IMG/VR virus record: IMGVR_UViG_3300009609_000016
Span: 1-43,668 of that record
Length of the DNA stretch: 43,668 nt
Reading direction: 5' to 3' (one strand)
DNA from: a virus
A program made the position numbers and the translations under genes. Under the pieces are notes generated by a model. That model had not been told where the DNA came from, searched no databases, and saw nothing but the letters and a program-made list of their open reading frames with translations. Below, piece by piece: positions 16,338 through 24,374 of the stretch. Positions within the stretch are counted from its first letter, which is position 1; each line of letters opens with the position of its first letter.

Positions 16338-17176
16338 GCGTGGGCCAACGCTTCCCACCGACGCAGCGCCGCGTCCGGTGACTCCATCTCGCCAGCAACT
16401 AACCCCTTGGGCGGGAGCTTGTGCGTGAAGTTCTCGGCGGGCCGCAGGCGTTCAGCCCGCACCGTGCCGTCTTTCTGCGTCGTCGCAACCGCCTGCTCGG
16501 CGATCAACTTGGCCGCGTACTTCGCGGGCGTGCTGTGCGACTCGAGCCCGTAGACTTCTGCCGGCGTGTTGAAGGTCGGATGCCCTTCTGGCATCACGAT
16601 CTGCACACCCTTGCCGGCCGCCACGCCGAGCCAGAACTTGAACGCCAACAACTGTTCGTCCCGCTTGTCCCCGTCACCGACAGGGGCGGTGTACTGCACG
16701 CCGAACAATCCGAGATGCGTCACACCTTCCGAGAGCGCCAACGCGATCATGAAGTCCGCCTGCGACCCGAAGTGCAGACGACCGATCATCGCGCGACACT
16801 CGCCGAAGATGCGCTCACGCGGATACCGCACCGACGACGGGATGTCGGCGTGCTTCTCCAGCATGTACAACGGATACGGGCACCGCTGGAGCCATTGCAG
16901 ATAGGTGGGCCACTTCGGTTTCTTGTGCTCGCGCCACACCAGCTCAGGGTGCATTTCAAAGACGCGCGTGATGCGCTTACACCGATTGACCGAGATCGAA
17001 TGTGTCCAGATTTCCCACGTATGGTCGTACCACGGGGCGTGCTCGATGGTTTCCGCGCTCCCGACGAGCGCAATCTTTCTGAGCCGACCGAGTCCGGTCA
17101 GCGGAACGGGCGGGGGAGGGGGCATAAAGCCCCCATCCCCTCGCTTGAGCACTAACGGAGTCGCTTTACGTGTCAT
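16334..17176 (-). CDS. Rossmann-like protein, first of a tandem paralogous pair
   Basis: 280 aa. A Pro-rich N-terminus (MPPPPPVP) precedes RKIALVGSAETIEHA, a beta-strand/Gly turn of a Rossmann start. Blocks shared with the neighbour: EIWTHSISVNRC, VFEMHPEL, PLYMLEKHADIPSSVRYPRE, DFMIALALSEGVTHLGLFGV and EVYGLE. It overlaps the upstream head gene by 11 bases. A sugar-nucleotide or glycosylation role for virion proteins is possible given the position between capsid and tail genes. This is speculative. Confidence 0.6.
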   Translation of the reverse strand: MTRKATPLVLKRGDGGFMPPPPPVPLTGLGRLRKIALVGSAETIEHAPWYDHTWEIWTHSISVNRCKRITRVFEMHPELVWREHKKPKWPTYLQWLQRCPYPLYMLEKHADIPSSVRYPRERIFGECRAMIGRLHFGSQADFMIALALSEGVTHLGLFGVQYTAPVGDGDKRDEQLLAFKFWLGVAAGKGVQIVMPEGHPTFNTPAEVYGLESHSTPAKYAAKLIAEQAVATTQKDGTVRAERLRPAENFTHKLPPKGLVAGEMESPDAALRRWEALAHA

Positions 17177-17756
17177 GCAGTGACGCGATCTGCGGCTTGT
17201 TGAGGGTGTACGGGTAGTTCAACCACACGCTGAATCCGATCTGCACCGTGGATGTCCCCGACGCAGATACGAACGACGTGGCATACAGGCTCGAGGTCGC
17301 CCCCGAGTCGGCCGCATTCACGGCATACGCGCCGAAGATGACCACCGATGCCTCGTCCGAGTCGTTGAAGCCAGCGAACGCCGCGAGGTCGCATACGGCA
17401 ACCGCCGCACCCAGCACTTTGCTGGACGCCACGTTCGACGTGCCGGCCGCCCCGGCATACAACCCGTAAATCTGGGCGTACGCCTTGGTGTCCGACGCGC
17501 TGACCGCCGCCGTGATCACGCCCACGCGAGCCGTCGCCGCGTTGGCGTCGATGAACCGCGTGGCCAGATTCGCCTCGTCGATGTACACCGGCTCACCCGC
17601 CACGAACGCCGACTGACAATCGACGACGACGAACACCTTGTCGCCGATTGCTGTCGTCCAGAGTGATCCGAGTGCCGGATCCGCTACGGACGTGCCCACC
17701 GTCTCAGACGTCGGGAACGGAGCCGCATAACCGCCAAGACCGCGAAGATTTGCCAT
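17166..17756 (-). CDS. Putative head decoration/head-fibre protein
   Basis: 196 aa. The ATG at 17756 has a good ribosome binding site (AAAGGAG). Ala/Ser/Gly-rich beta protein with DPALGSLWTTAIGDKVFVVVD and GEPVYIDEANLATRF, the compact beta style of phage head-decoration proteins. It directly follows the major capsid gene with a 17-base gap. Assigned from position and composition. Confidence 0.55.
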   Translation of the reverse strand: MANLRGLGGYAAPFPTSETVGTSVADPALGSLWTTAIGDKVFVVVDCQSAFVAGEPVYIDEANLATRFIDANAATARVGVITAAVSASDTKAYAQIYGLYAGAAGTSNVASSKVLGAAVAVCDLAAFAGFNDSDEASVVIFGAYAVNAADSGATSSLYATSFVSASGTSTVQIGFSVWLNYPYTLNKPQIASLHDT

Positions 17757-17773
17757 GGTGTCTGCTCCTTTCC

Positions 17774-18742
17774 TTAGCTGATGGTGGTGATCGCGCCGAG
17801 GTGGCGCGGGTTGGTCATGAAGAGATTCGCCTTGGTCTCGATCTTGAAGACCTCGGAGAACTGATTCGCGGGGTTGACGGACGGATAGCCCTTGTTCCAG
17901 TAGCCGTTCAGGTACCCGAGCTTCAGGTAATTCGAGTTCAGCGCGTAGCCCGTCGCCGATGCGCAGTCACCGTCGTAGCTGACCACTGCGCCCTTGAACT
18001 TCAGGACTTCGTTCTTGAACCCGCCATCCCCCACGCTCTTGTCGTTGAACCGCTCGTTGGCGACGAGCAGCGACTCGTAGCCCGCGAAATCGGTCGAGGT
18101 GAACGTGAACCACTCCGGGTGATCGGTGGAGTAGCCGTTGCTGCACGCGCTGTAGATGGTCCGCATCGCCGCGCGCAGGTTGTCGTAGGCCGTCGCCGTC
18201 TGCGTGCCCGCGGTCGTCTGGTTGCGCCAGAACGAATACGTCACACGCGAGATCGATCCGGGCGATCCCGACGTCGGGGTGCCAGCGACGAGCAACTGCA
18301 ACCCACCGAGCTGCAGCGATCCGGTGCCGGTGCCGTCCGAGTGGACGCCGACCGACAACTGATCCAACATCGACTTCTTCAGGTTCTCCAGCGTCGCGGG
18401 CTCGAGGTCGATCTTTTTCTGCCCGCCCTGGTTCTCGGCCTGGTCCTGGGTCGAGAGCACGGCGTGACCGCCGTACATCTTCCAGGGGAAGTCGAACTGA
18501 TCGAAGACATCGATGTGCTGAATCGTCATCGTCCCGTAGGGCGACATCGGTTCAACGGTGCTGTTGAGGGCGTACTCGATCGGCCCCTGAATGGAGGTGC
18601 CGCCGTCGAAGCCCTTGAACGCCTTACCGCTCTTGAGGCGGTCGAGCGTCCAGTACTGGGGGAAAATCTGGTCGTACGGCGTCTTGCCCACGTATGCGGG
18701 CCATGCCACCGCCAGACGTTGCCCCACGGTCACTGTGGCCAT
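17774..18742 (-). CDS. Major capsid protein
   Basis: 322 aa. GAGGA lies about 8 bases ahead of the ATG at 18742. It follows the scaffold-like gene and precedes the decoration-like gene, the normal head order. The sequence has HK97-fold features by style: an N-terminal arm (PQYWTLDRLKSG), an alternating alpha/beta core, LRAAMRTIYSACSNGYSTD and HPEWFTFTSTDFAGYESLL in an A-domain-like region, and NLFMTNPRHLGAI near the end. It matches the Gp13-like class of podovirus capsids as I know them. High confidence in role, moderate in family. Confidence 0.85.
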   Translation of the reverse strand: MATVTVGQRLAVAWPAYVGKTPYDQIFPQYWTLDRLKSGKAFKGFDGGTSIQGPIEYALNSTVEPMSPYGTMTIQHIDVFDQFDFPWKMYGGHAVLSTQDQAENQGGQKKIDLEPATLENLKKSMLDQLSVGVHSDGTGTGSLQLGGLQLLVAGTPTSGSPGSISRVTYSFWRNQTTAGTQTATAYDNLRAAMRTIYSACSNGYSTDHPEWFTFTSTDFAGYESLLVANERFNDKSVGDGGFKNEVLKFKGAVVSYDGDCASATGYALNSNYLKLGYLNGYWNKGYPSVNPANQFSEVFKIETKANLFMTNPRHLGAITTIS

Positions 18743-18752
18743 GTGCTAGTCC

Positions 18753-19817
18753 TCAGCCCCCCAGCACCGCGGCCGCGTGCGCCAGTGCGGCGTACGCGTC
18801 ACCGATGGTCTGTTTGGGGACCGATGCAGAGGCTGCGGCAGGGTTTGCGGCCCCGGCGACAGCTTGCTGTTGCAACTTGGTCAGCACTTGCGCCTCGGTC
18901 TGTTGCTGCTCGGCGGGCAGGACCTTGTCCCGGCGCACTTCACTCCACGCGTACTTGATCGCAATCGCTGCGGTCTTCGGCGAGAGCGCCAACTGTGTGA
19001 GCATGGGATCGGCGTCGATCACCCTCCACACATCCGGCATGTGCGCCTTGAACTTCGGATCGGCAGCCTGTAACGCGGTCACGATCTGATTCGTCGTGGC
19101 GCTGTAGGTCGCCGTTGCCTTCTCCTGCGCGAGTTCCTGCGCGGTCTGTTGCAATGGCGCGATCTCCTTGCGGATTTCGCTCATCCACTGCTTCTTCAAC
19201 CACGCCTCGCGCTGGGCCTGTCGTTCAGCCGAATAAATCGGCCGCGTGCCCACGGTGTTCCCGTTGGCATCCTTGACAGGCAGCTCGAAGTCCGGTTCGG
19301 GCTCGGTGTCTTGCGATTCGGCCTGCCGCTGTTGCTGTTGTGCCGCCAATGACTGGATGGCACTGAGCGCCTGCGGATTCGACCGGATGCGCGCGATGGC
19401 CTGCGGATCCCCATTGAGGGCCGCCCGCCACACCAGCAACCCCGCGCGCTCGTTCGCGTCGATGCTGCTGAAGTCCTTTGCCCACTGGTACTGCTGCTCG
19501 ACTTCTTGGCGAACCCGCGCCTCCGTCTCTTCGGCGGTCTTCTTGCGCAGGCTTTCCTTGATGTCTTGCCACCGCCACTCTGGCGGCTCGCCTTGCGGCT
19601 TCTCCGAGGTATCCGTGCTGACAGGAACCTGCGCGGGATCCGTGGACTGTGCCGGCGTTGTCGCATCCGGAGCGGCGATCGCAGTCGGGGTTTCCGTAAC
19701 AGGGCTGGCGGTTGACGAATCCGCCCAGGCGAGTGCCGCACTGGCATCACCAATCGTTGTCGTCGGTGTCGCTGTCGTTTGCGACTGTGTCGGCGTCGCG
19801 CCCGAAGTCTCTTCCAT
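18753..19817 (-). CDS. Scaffolding protein
   Basis: About 354 aa. The ATG at 19817 has AGGA 5 bases upstream; a GTG one codon earlier is possible. The first 100 residues are Thr/Ala/Pro-rich and disordered. The central part (about 90-240) is Gln/Glu/Arg coiled coil (KKTAEETEARVRQEVEQQYQ, LAAQQQQRQAESQ). The C-terminal helical segment holds IGDAYAALAHAAAVLGG, and its start IGDASAALAWADSS is echoed at the N-terminus. Size, composition and position before the capsid gene are those of phage scaffolds. Confidence 0.78.
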   Translation of the reverse strand: MEETSGATPTQSQTTATPTTTIGDASAALAWADSSTASPVTETPTAIAAPDATTPAQSTDPAQVPVSTDTSEKPQGEPPEWRWQDIKESLRKKTAEETEARVRQEVEQQYQWAKDFSSIDANERAGLLVWRAALNGDPQAIARIRSNPQALSAIQSLAAQQQQRQAESQDTEPEPDFELPVKDANGNTVGTRPIYSAERQAQREAWLKKQWMSEIRKEIAPLQQTAQELAQEKATATYSATTNQIVTALQAADPKFKAHMPDVWRVIDADPMLTQLALSPKTAAIAIKYAWSEVRRDKVLPAEQQQTEAQVLTKLQQQAVAGAANPAAASASVPKQTIGDAYAALAHAAAVLGG

Positions 19818-19877
19818 CACGTCCTACTGCCGCTGTGTCGTCGCGGCGCACGTCCGAAAATGCGAGCAGAAAAGCAA

Positions 19878-19926
19878 AAGGGCCACCGACCAACGACGCG
19901 GTTAGCGTCATCAGTCAGCGGCCCTT
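19878..19926 (-). terminator. Very strong intrinsic terminator-like hairpin
   Basis: On the minus strand the arms 19926-19905 and 19899-19878 pair over 22 bp (with G-U wobbles) around a 5-base loop at 19904-19900. The outer 7 bp are AAGGGCC/GGCCCTT. A T-rich tract (TTTTGCTTTT) follows. It lies between the last portal-side gene and the scaffold gene. It would end or thin transcription just ahead of the capsid genes unless antiterminated. Confidence 0.85.
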
Positions 19927-20006
19927 CGCTGATCTGCCCTTGTCGGCTCTGGAACCCGTGGGCTACGGGTGTTCGGGAGCTACCCTATCCAGACCGTGCA
20001 ACCTAA
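19927..20006. other. Intergenic segment upstream of the hairpin
   Basis: 80 bases between the hairpin and the stop at 20007. It contains a second small hairpin (ACCCGT/ACGGGT, 5-base loop, near 19957-19973). I see no good promoter for the scaffold/capsid genes in the 60 bases after the main hairpin or here, which makes the high capsid expression hard to explain without read-through. Confidence 0.5.
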
Positions 20007-20387
20007 TTAATAGTCGCTGTGATACATCTCCACCGGCAACATCACCAAGTCAGACGCCCGCACCCATGCAAGCGTCCTAGCCATGCGTTCATTGCTCACG
20101 CGGATCGGCCATGTGTGCTCGATCGGCATGCCGTCTTCCACGTACGTGGATCTCACGCGCTGTTTCTTGCGCGGAGGCTGCCGAACAAAGGGCTCCCGAG
20201 GGACGACCGTTTTGAACGGCACGGCGTACCACGTCGGAATACACGTCGGGATCGCTGGCACAGAGACCGGCACAATTTCCGCGCGCGGCACTGGAGTCAC
20301 GACCTGGGTGAAGTATCGCCCCCAGATCGGCTCGCATGTCGCGCACAGTTCCTTCGGCGCCGGAGTGCCGCATGTGTAGCAGTGCAT
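20007..20387 (-). CDS. Zinc-ribbon-start hypothetical protein
   Basis: 126 aa. The first 18 residues hold CYTC and CATC, a tight Cys4 zinc knuckle. A Pro/Val-rich stretch follows, then a basic segment (RKKQRVRSTY). The ATG at 20387 follows the stop of a 12-codon frame immediately. It ends just before the hairpin terminator. Function unknown. Confidence 0.65.
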   Translation of the reverse strand: MHCYTCGTPAPKELCATCEPIWGRYFTQVVTPVPRAEIVPVSVPAIPTCIPTWYAVPFKTVVPREPFVRQPPRKKQRVRSTYVEDGMPIEHTWPIRVSNERMARTLAWVRASDLVMLPVEMYHSDY

Positions 20388-20426
20388 TCAGCACTTCTTC
20401 TTGCCCTTGCCGCCGCTTTTCTTCAC
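20388..20426 (-). CDS. 12-residue Lys-rich micro-ORF
   Basis: GTG at 20426 overlaps the upstream stop as GTGA, and its TGA ends exactly where the next ATG begins. The peptide is MKKSGGKGKKKC. The perfect fit between two genes suggests either a translated coupling peptide or chance in a gene gap. No other reading fills this space. Confidence 0.35.
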   Translation of the reverse strand: MKKSGGKGKKKC

Positions 20427-20605
20427 CGCGTGTCTCCGAGTCCAGCCAGCACGTCATCGGGATGCCACACGCCAACCACGGTGCGACACCCTTCGCACTC
20501 CCACATCTCCAACGTGCCCTTCGACAGCGACAGGGCCTCTTTTCGGACGAACTGCGGAGGCTTGATGTCCATCTTCTTCGGGCACGCTGAGTGAAACAAC
20601 TCCAC
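20423..20605 (-). CDS. 60-aa Cys-containing hypothetical protein
   Basis: GTG at 20605 shares one base with the preceding stop (TAGTG). The first part has ACPKKMD, and CEGC occurs near residue 37, a possible zinc site. It ends with AGLGDTR, the same seven residues that end the upstream gene. The DNA behind them is a near-identical 17-mer, so the gene is bracketed by a direct repeat. Confidence 0.55.
   Translation of the reverse strand: MELFHSACPKKMDIKPPQFVRKEALSLSKGTLEMWECEGCRTVVGVWHPDDVLAGLGDTR
20427..20443. repeat. 17-base boundary repeat, copy 1
   Basis: Differs at one base from 20609-20625. Both lie over the last codons of consecutive genes and encode GLGDTR. The two copies are 182 bases apart and bracket the 60-aa gene. 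Confidence 0.85.
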
Positions 20606-20994
20606 TATCGCGTGTCTCCCAGTCCCGCGCGCCGCACCTTGCGCACGAGCGGCGATCCCGTCGCCGTGGTCGCCGGACTGCCGAACACCTGATACGTCAA
20701 TGTGTCCACATCGGCCACCGACAACACGCGGAACGTGCCGTTGTATTCCTTCTGCACGCAGCCGCTCACACGCACGAAGTCGCCGACCACCATCCCGTGC
20801 GCGGTCGCCGTCACCGTCGCGGTGAGGCTGCTCCGCGAAATCGACGCGGATGTGGTCCCGTCGTACGCGCCGGTTTCAATCGGCGGATCCGGGGCTGGCG
20901 AGTGGACCTGATTCACGAGGTTCTCTCGGCCTGCGCGACTGCCCACTGCGCGATTGTCTCGACCGACTCGGGCGTTGCCGTGAACGTAAGCCAT
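20605..20994 (-). CDS. Putative small virion or neck protein, beta-rich
   Basis: 129 aa from the ATG at 20994. The middle reads as a small beta-barrel (TVTATAHGMVVGDFVRVSG, FRVLSVADVDTLTYQVFG), a pattern common in phage minor structural proteins. The N-terminus is basic and the C-terminus ends AGLGDTR. It sits between portal and scaffold genes. Role unknown. Confidence 0.6.
   Translation of the reverse strand: MAYVHGNARVGRDNRAVGSRAGRENLVNQVHSPAPDPPIETGAYDGTTSASISRSSLTATVTATAHGMVVGDFVRVSGCVQKEYNGTFRVLSVADVDTLTYQVFGSPATTATGSPLVRKVRRAGLGDTR
20609..20625. repeat. 17-base boundary repeat, copy 2
   Basis: Partner of 20427-20443, with 16 of 17 bases identical. It covers the 3' end of the 129-aa gene. 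Confidence 0.85.
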
Positions 20995-20995
20995 C

Positions 20996-21235
20996 TCAAT
21001 GCACTCCCGGATTCCGCAGCACGCGCCGCGTACACAAACACTCCATGACCCATTGCGTATCGGTGACGGCGTTGTTGCACACGGGTGGCTGCTGACACCG
21101 TGGACAAATCACCGCCAATTCCAGTTGGCGAAAGGCATCATCAGCGAAGGCCGCGAACTTCGCCAGCCGCGGCTCGGTGATCCGAATCTCGCGCTTCGTC
21201 GCCGGCTGTCCGTTGGGGGCCAGAATCACACTCAT
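20996..21235 (-). CDS. Zinc-ribbon-like hypothetical protein
   Basis: 79 aa, ATG at 21235 overlapping the upstream stop as ATGA. A basic N-terminal half (REIRITEPRLAKFAAF) is followed by CPRC, then C and CLC near the end, giving a possible four-Cys site. One of three adjacent Cys-rich genes after the portal. Confidence 0.6.
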   Translation of the reverse strand: MSVILAPNGQPATKREIRITEPRLAKFAAFADDAFRQLELAVICPRCQQPPVCNNAVTDTQWVMECLCTRRVLRNPGVH

Positions 21236-21651
21236 CGTTCGCCTCGCACGCGCGTCACGCCCACCTCGGTGGCCGGCACGAATCGCTCGATCCACGTCTG
21301 CGGCTCGGCATCGTGGCCGCCCTGTCCACCGATGCGCTCCAGCATCTGCCGCGCGCCGTCGAGTGTCTCGCGCGTGATGCCTGACCAGCGCGTCGTGTGC
21401 GGGCTCTTGTCGGTGCCTGGTACGGGCTGATGACGGACAAATTCCTCAATGCCGTGGGTACGCATATACTGCGCCTTCTCTCGCGGTGAGTAAAATGTCT
21501 GGGGCTCGTGCGCCATGTTCTCGAAGGTCTTGCCCCCAGCCCACGTCACATCAGCCGCGAACGCGCGACGATGGCGCAACGGTTCCATTGGGCACAGGTT
21601 CACGCCGTGCTCGCCTCGCTCCGCATCACGTCCGCATCGATCGCATGTCAT
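21232..21651 (-). CDS. Portal-adjacent protein with N-terminal zinc ribbon
   Basis: 139 aa, ATG at 21651 as ATGA with the upstream gene. It begins MTCDRCGRDAERGEHG with another Cys at residue 20. A central MAHEPQTFYSPREKAQYMRTHG segment and a helical stretch (ETLDGARQMLERIGG) follow. Phage genes with a short zinc ribbon next to the portal are common, but their role is unknown to me. Confidence 0.6.
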   Translation of the reverse strand: MTCDRCGRDAERGEHGVNLCPMEPLRHRRAFAADVTWAGGKTFENMAHEPQTFYSPREKAQYMRTHGIEEFVRHQPVPGTDKSPHTTRWSGITRETLDGARQMLERIGGQGGHDAEPQTWIERFVPATEVGVTRVRGER

Positions 21652-21848
21652 GCGCCGTACCATCTGCGTTGTGGGGCGCTCGACGCTGGCGCACCGCAAT
21701 TCTCGCAATTGTCATACGCCTGCGTCGTTGACGCGCAGTACTCGCACTTCCGCTTGTATGCGCGCCTGGGCGCGGCTCCAGCCGTACTGCACGACCAATT
21801 GAGATCGTCTTCGTATTCGTTCAACAGTTGTATTTCTGCCTTCGTCAC
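21648..21848 (-). CDS. Zinc-ribbon microprotein
   Basis: 66 aa, GTG start as GTGA with the portal stop. Contains CEYC and, 10 residues on, CENC, a clear Cys4 ribbon. The N-terminal helix is acidic (EIQLLNEYEDDL). Function unknown; nucleic-acid or protein contact is likely. Confidence 0.65.
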   Translation of the reverse strand: MTKAEIQLLNEYEDDLNWSCSTAGAAPRRAYKRKCEYCASTTQAYDNCENCGAPASSAPQRRWYGA

Positions 21849-23902
21849 GCGACCCTGCCCACGCCTTCCAGCCCGCCCGTCCTGTCAGAGCTTCTTTTGT
21901 CGATCCGCTCGGTCTTGCTCGCGGGGCCGCCGTGCTCTGGTGACTGGCTCGCCTGCTGCTGCTCCAGTTCCTGCATGCCCTGATTCACCGTGGCCTGCAC
22001 CATCAGCGCGTCCTTGAGTTCCTGCGGGAAGATATACCCGTCCTGCTCCCACATCGTGATGGCGACTTGCATCGGGACAGGCTGCGCCTGATCGAGTGAG
22101 AGACTGAACGAGGTCTTCGGCGGTTCCGGCTTCTCTTTCACCGCGTCCTGCGGGACCATCTTGCCGGCGTCGTAGCCGAGCGCCGTCACCACCGACCGCG
22201 TCAGTTCGGCCGCGTTGATCAGCGGATCCTTGCGAATCAGGTTGTACTCGTTGACCTTCTGCGTGCGGTACTCGTCGGCGTCCACGTACCGGCCGGAGTC
22301 CGGCTGAATCTTGTACGCGTACTTGCCGGGAAGGGCTCGCCACTGCTGCCAGAGCGCCGCGCCTTGGATGCCGAGAATCTTGGTCAGTTCCTGCGGCGTC
22401 ATCGTGCGTTGCACAATCGCGTCGAACTTCCGAATCAGCCGCACGACATACTCGCGGACGCGGTCCTCGTCTGTTCTCGCTCGAGCACCGGAGTTGCCCT
22501 GCACGAGTCGCGCTTCGGTAGCCGTGGTCTTGCCCTGCTTGAACTGGCCGCGCTGATTGGCTGAAGAGCCCATCGCGTTGTCCCAGTCGTGCTGGATGAT
22601 TTCCTGCGCGGTGTAGTTGTCGCGCGGCTCGGTCCCCGCCTGCGCAATGGCGATCACTCGCTGCGTGCCGCCCTCGCCAATGTGCTCTGATGGGACCGCA
22701 ATCGGTCCATCGTTGATGGCGATCTTCTCGATGAGCGGTTGCCCGAGCGCATCGCTCACTAGCGTGACCGGACGACGGCCGCGGCGATTCCGCATCAGGC
22801 CAGTGCGGAACTTCGTCAACTCCACCGACAGCCGCTCGCCGATCACGAGATCGCTCGGGACATGCGCGGTGTCCGGCATGTCGCGCAAGGTATCGACGTG
22901 AATCGGGTTGCCGATCATCGAGTCGTCCGTCAGCGACCCCTGCGGGTCCAGCGACTGGTACGGGGAATCGACGTGCCACGCTGGCACCTCGGACGACTTC
23001 ACGAGAATCAGGCAACGATACAAGTCGGGGTTGAACACCGCTGGATCGTAGAGGCTCGCCTTGTACCAAATCTCGGTGAACTCGACTTGCGGATCGATCG
23101 CGTCCTTGTCCATCGAGCCGCTGCCGTCGTCGTAATACAACTCGGATGGGTCGTAGCTGGTCCCCCCATAGCCATCGGGCAAGGTCCAGCCGAGACGCTT
23201 GGCGGTGGGAACCGGGATGCAGCCACGCACCGCAAGCCACGGCGCCTTGTCGAAGTCGGTATCGCGGAAATCGGACGGAATGACGAGCCGCTTGAACGAG
23301 ACGGACTCAACATACCGCCGCGACCAGATCGGGACATTGACGGTGACTGTCTCCGGCGGCATCCCGAGCATGCCCGGCCGTGTCGTCGTCGTCGGCAGCG
23401 TGACCTGCTCGTGACCGAGCTTGAGAATGATGAACCCGCCACCCGCGAGCGTATCGACCAGCGTCTTGTGCAGCGCGCGCTTCGCATGCGCCGCCTCGGG
23501 GCCGAGCAGATGATTCAACACCTTCTCGCGCAACGGCAGCACCAGATGCGCGGGGATCTGCGGGTCTTGCGGGTCCACCGGCAGCAGGTTGATTTCCGGC
23601 GTGCGGTGGTACAACTGCGCCTTGCGCCCTTCGACGTGCGAGTAATCCAGCAGCGGATCGAACTCGTCCACCCCAGGTGCCGGAGTCAGCGCCATCGCGT
23701 ACCGCTTCATCGAGCGTTCGGCCTGCGGGTGATAGAGCTTGTCCTTGGCAATCCCGCGGTCCACGCGCGTGCGGAACTGCTCCAAGACTTCCGGCGTCAT
23801 CGGACGGGCCTGGCCTGGCATCCACGGAGCCGTGGGTGGCGTGGCGGCTGGAGCCTCAGCGGGTGATGGTGCGCCGTAGGACGGGGGCACTGGTGTGCTC
23901 AC
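21845..23902 (-). CDS. Portal protein
   Basis: 685 aa, GTG start as GTGA. It follows the terminase region and precedes the scaffold, the standard place for the dodecameric channel through which DNA is packaged and ejected. The Pro/Ala-rich start (about 1-40) is disordered. Portal-like features: an ordered alpha/beta wing (EINLLPVDPQDPQIPAHLVLPLREKV), a stem-like region and C-terminal helices with TQKVNEYNLIRKDPLINAAE. The Gln/Glu-rich end (MQELEQQQASQSPEHGG) is flexible. Length suits podovirus portals. Confidence 0.85.
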   Translation of the reverse strand: MSTPVPPSYGAPSPAEAPAATPPTAPWMPGQARPMTPEVLEQFRTRVDRGIAKDKLYHPQAERSMKRYAMALTPAPGVDEFDPLLDYSHVEGRKAQLYHRTPEINLLPVDPQDPQIPAHLVLPLREKVLNHLLGPEAAHAKRALHKTLVDTLAGGGFIILKLGHEQVTLPTTTTRPGMLGMPPETVTVNVPIWSRRYVESVSFKRLVIPSDFRDTDFDKAPWLAVRGCIPVPTAKRLGWTLPDGYGGTSYDPSELYYDDGSGSMDKDAIDPQVEFTEIWYKASLYDPAVFNPDLYRCLILVKSSEVPAWHVDSPYQSLDPQGSLTDDSMIGNPIHVDTLRDMPDTAHVPSDLVIGERLSVELTKFRTGLMRNRRGRRPVTLVSDALGQPLIEKIAINDGPIAVPSEHIGEGGTQRVIAIAQAGTEPRDNYTAQEIIQHDWDNAMGSSANQRGQFKQGKTTATEARLVQGNSGARARTDEDRVREYVVRLIRKFDAIVQRTMTPQELTKILGIQGAALWQQWRALPGKYAYKIQPDSGRYVDADEYRTQKVNEYNLIRKDPLINAAELTRSVVTALGYDAGKMVPQDAVKEKPEPPKTSFSLSLDQAQPVPMQVAITMWEQDGYIFPQELKDALMVQATVNQGMQELEQQQASQSPEHGGPASKTERIDKRSSDRTGGLEGVGRVA

Positions 23903-24114
23903 TTCGCGGCCTCAGCCTCGGCCAATGCACGTCCGAACGCGCGGCCGTCCTTGGGTGTGCCACACGAGGCGATGATGGTGTCCGTCTCTTGAACCAGGGC
24001 CACGTACTCGTAGACGTTATTGTCCCAGTCCATCGCACGCACGCCTGGATGCTCTGTCTGCACGTCGCGCACGAACTCGCCATCCTTGAACAGCCGGATC
24101 GTGTACATCCTCAT
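23899..24114 (-). CDS. Small hypothetical protein
   Basis: 71 aa, ATG at 24114 overlapping the upstream stop as ATGA. Small alpha/beta domain (MYTIRLFKDGEFVRDVQT, YEYVALVQETD) with an Ala/Glu-rich helical end. It sits between terminase and portal genes. No family recognised. Confidence 0.6.
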   Translation of the reverse strand: MRMYTIRLFKDGEFVRDVQTEHPGVRAMDWDNNVYEYVALVQETDTIIASCGTPKDGRAFGRALAEAEAAK

Positions 24115-24374
24115 GCGCCCTTCACCCGAACCATTGGCGGATTGTGCGAGAAGAACGCCGTGAGGACCCACGTCCCGCCCACTGTCGTATTGTCAATGGA
24201 CATCGCCGTCACCGGCTGTGGGGTCCGTCCACCCCACAGGTCCGCATTGTCGGTCGCCGCCTCAATCGCGTAATCCGCCAAAATGCTGCCGCTCCCCGGT
24301 GTCGCATTGTCCCGCACGATGAAACTCTGCGCCGCCGTCAACCCCGTGCCGCGAAACGTCAGGCCCACGAGCAT
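24111..24374 (-). CDS. Small beta-rich hypothetical protein
   Basis: 87 aa, ATG at 24374, overlapping the upstream gene by 16 bases. The pattern LTFRGTGLTAAQSFIVRDNATPG and WVLTAFFSHNPP is that of small phage structural beta domains. Possibly a minor head protein. Unproven. Confidence 0.55.
   Translation of the reverse strand: MLVGLTFRGTGLTAAQSFIVRDNATPGSGSILADYAIEAATDNADLWGGRTPQPVTAMSIDNTTVGGTWVLTAFFSHNPPMVRVKGA

Noticed and set aside
17648-18958. 436-codon plus-strand open frame
   Set aside because: It lies opposite the major capsid gene, is Arg/Val/Leu-rich as expected for an antisense frame of a GC-rich gene, and has no ribosome binding site or domain.
21885-23240. 451-codon minus-strand frame
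   Set aside because: It overlaps the portal gene in another frame. Composition (Arg/Ala/Gly-rich, no motifs) is that of a shifted frame.
22862-23866. 334-codon plus-strand frame
   Set aside because: Antisense to the portal gene, with no recognisable protein features.
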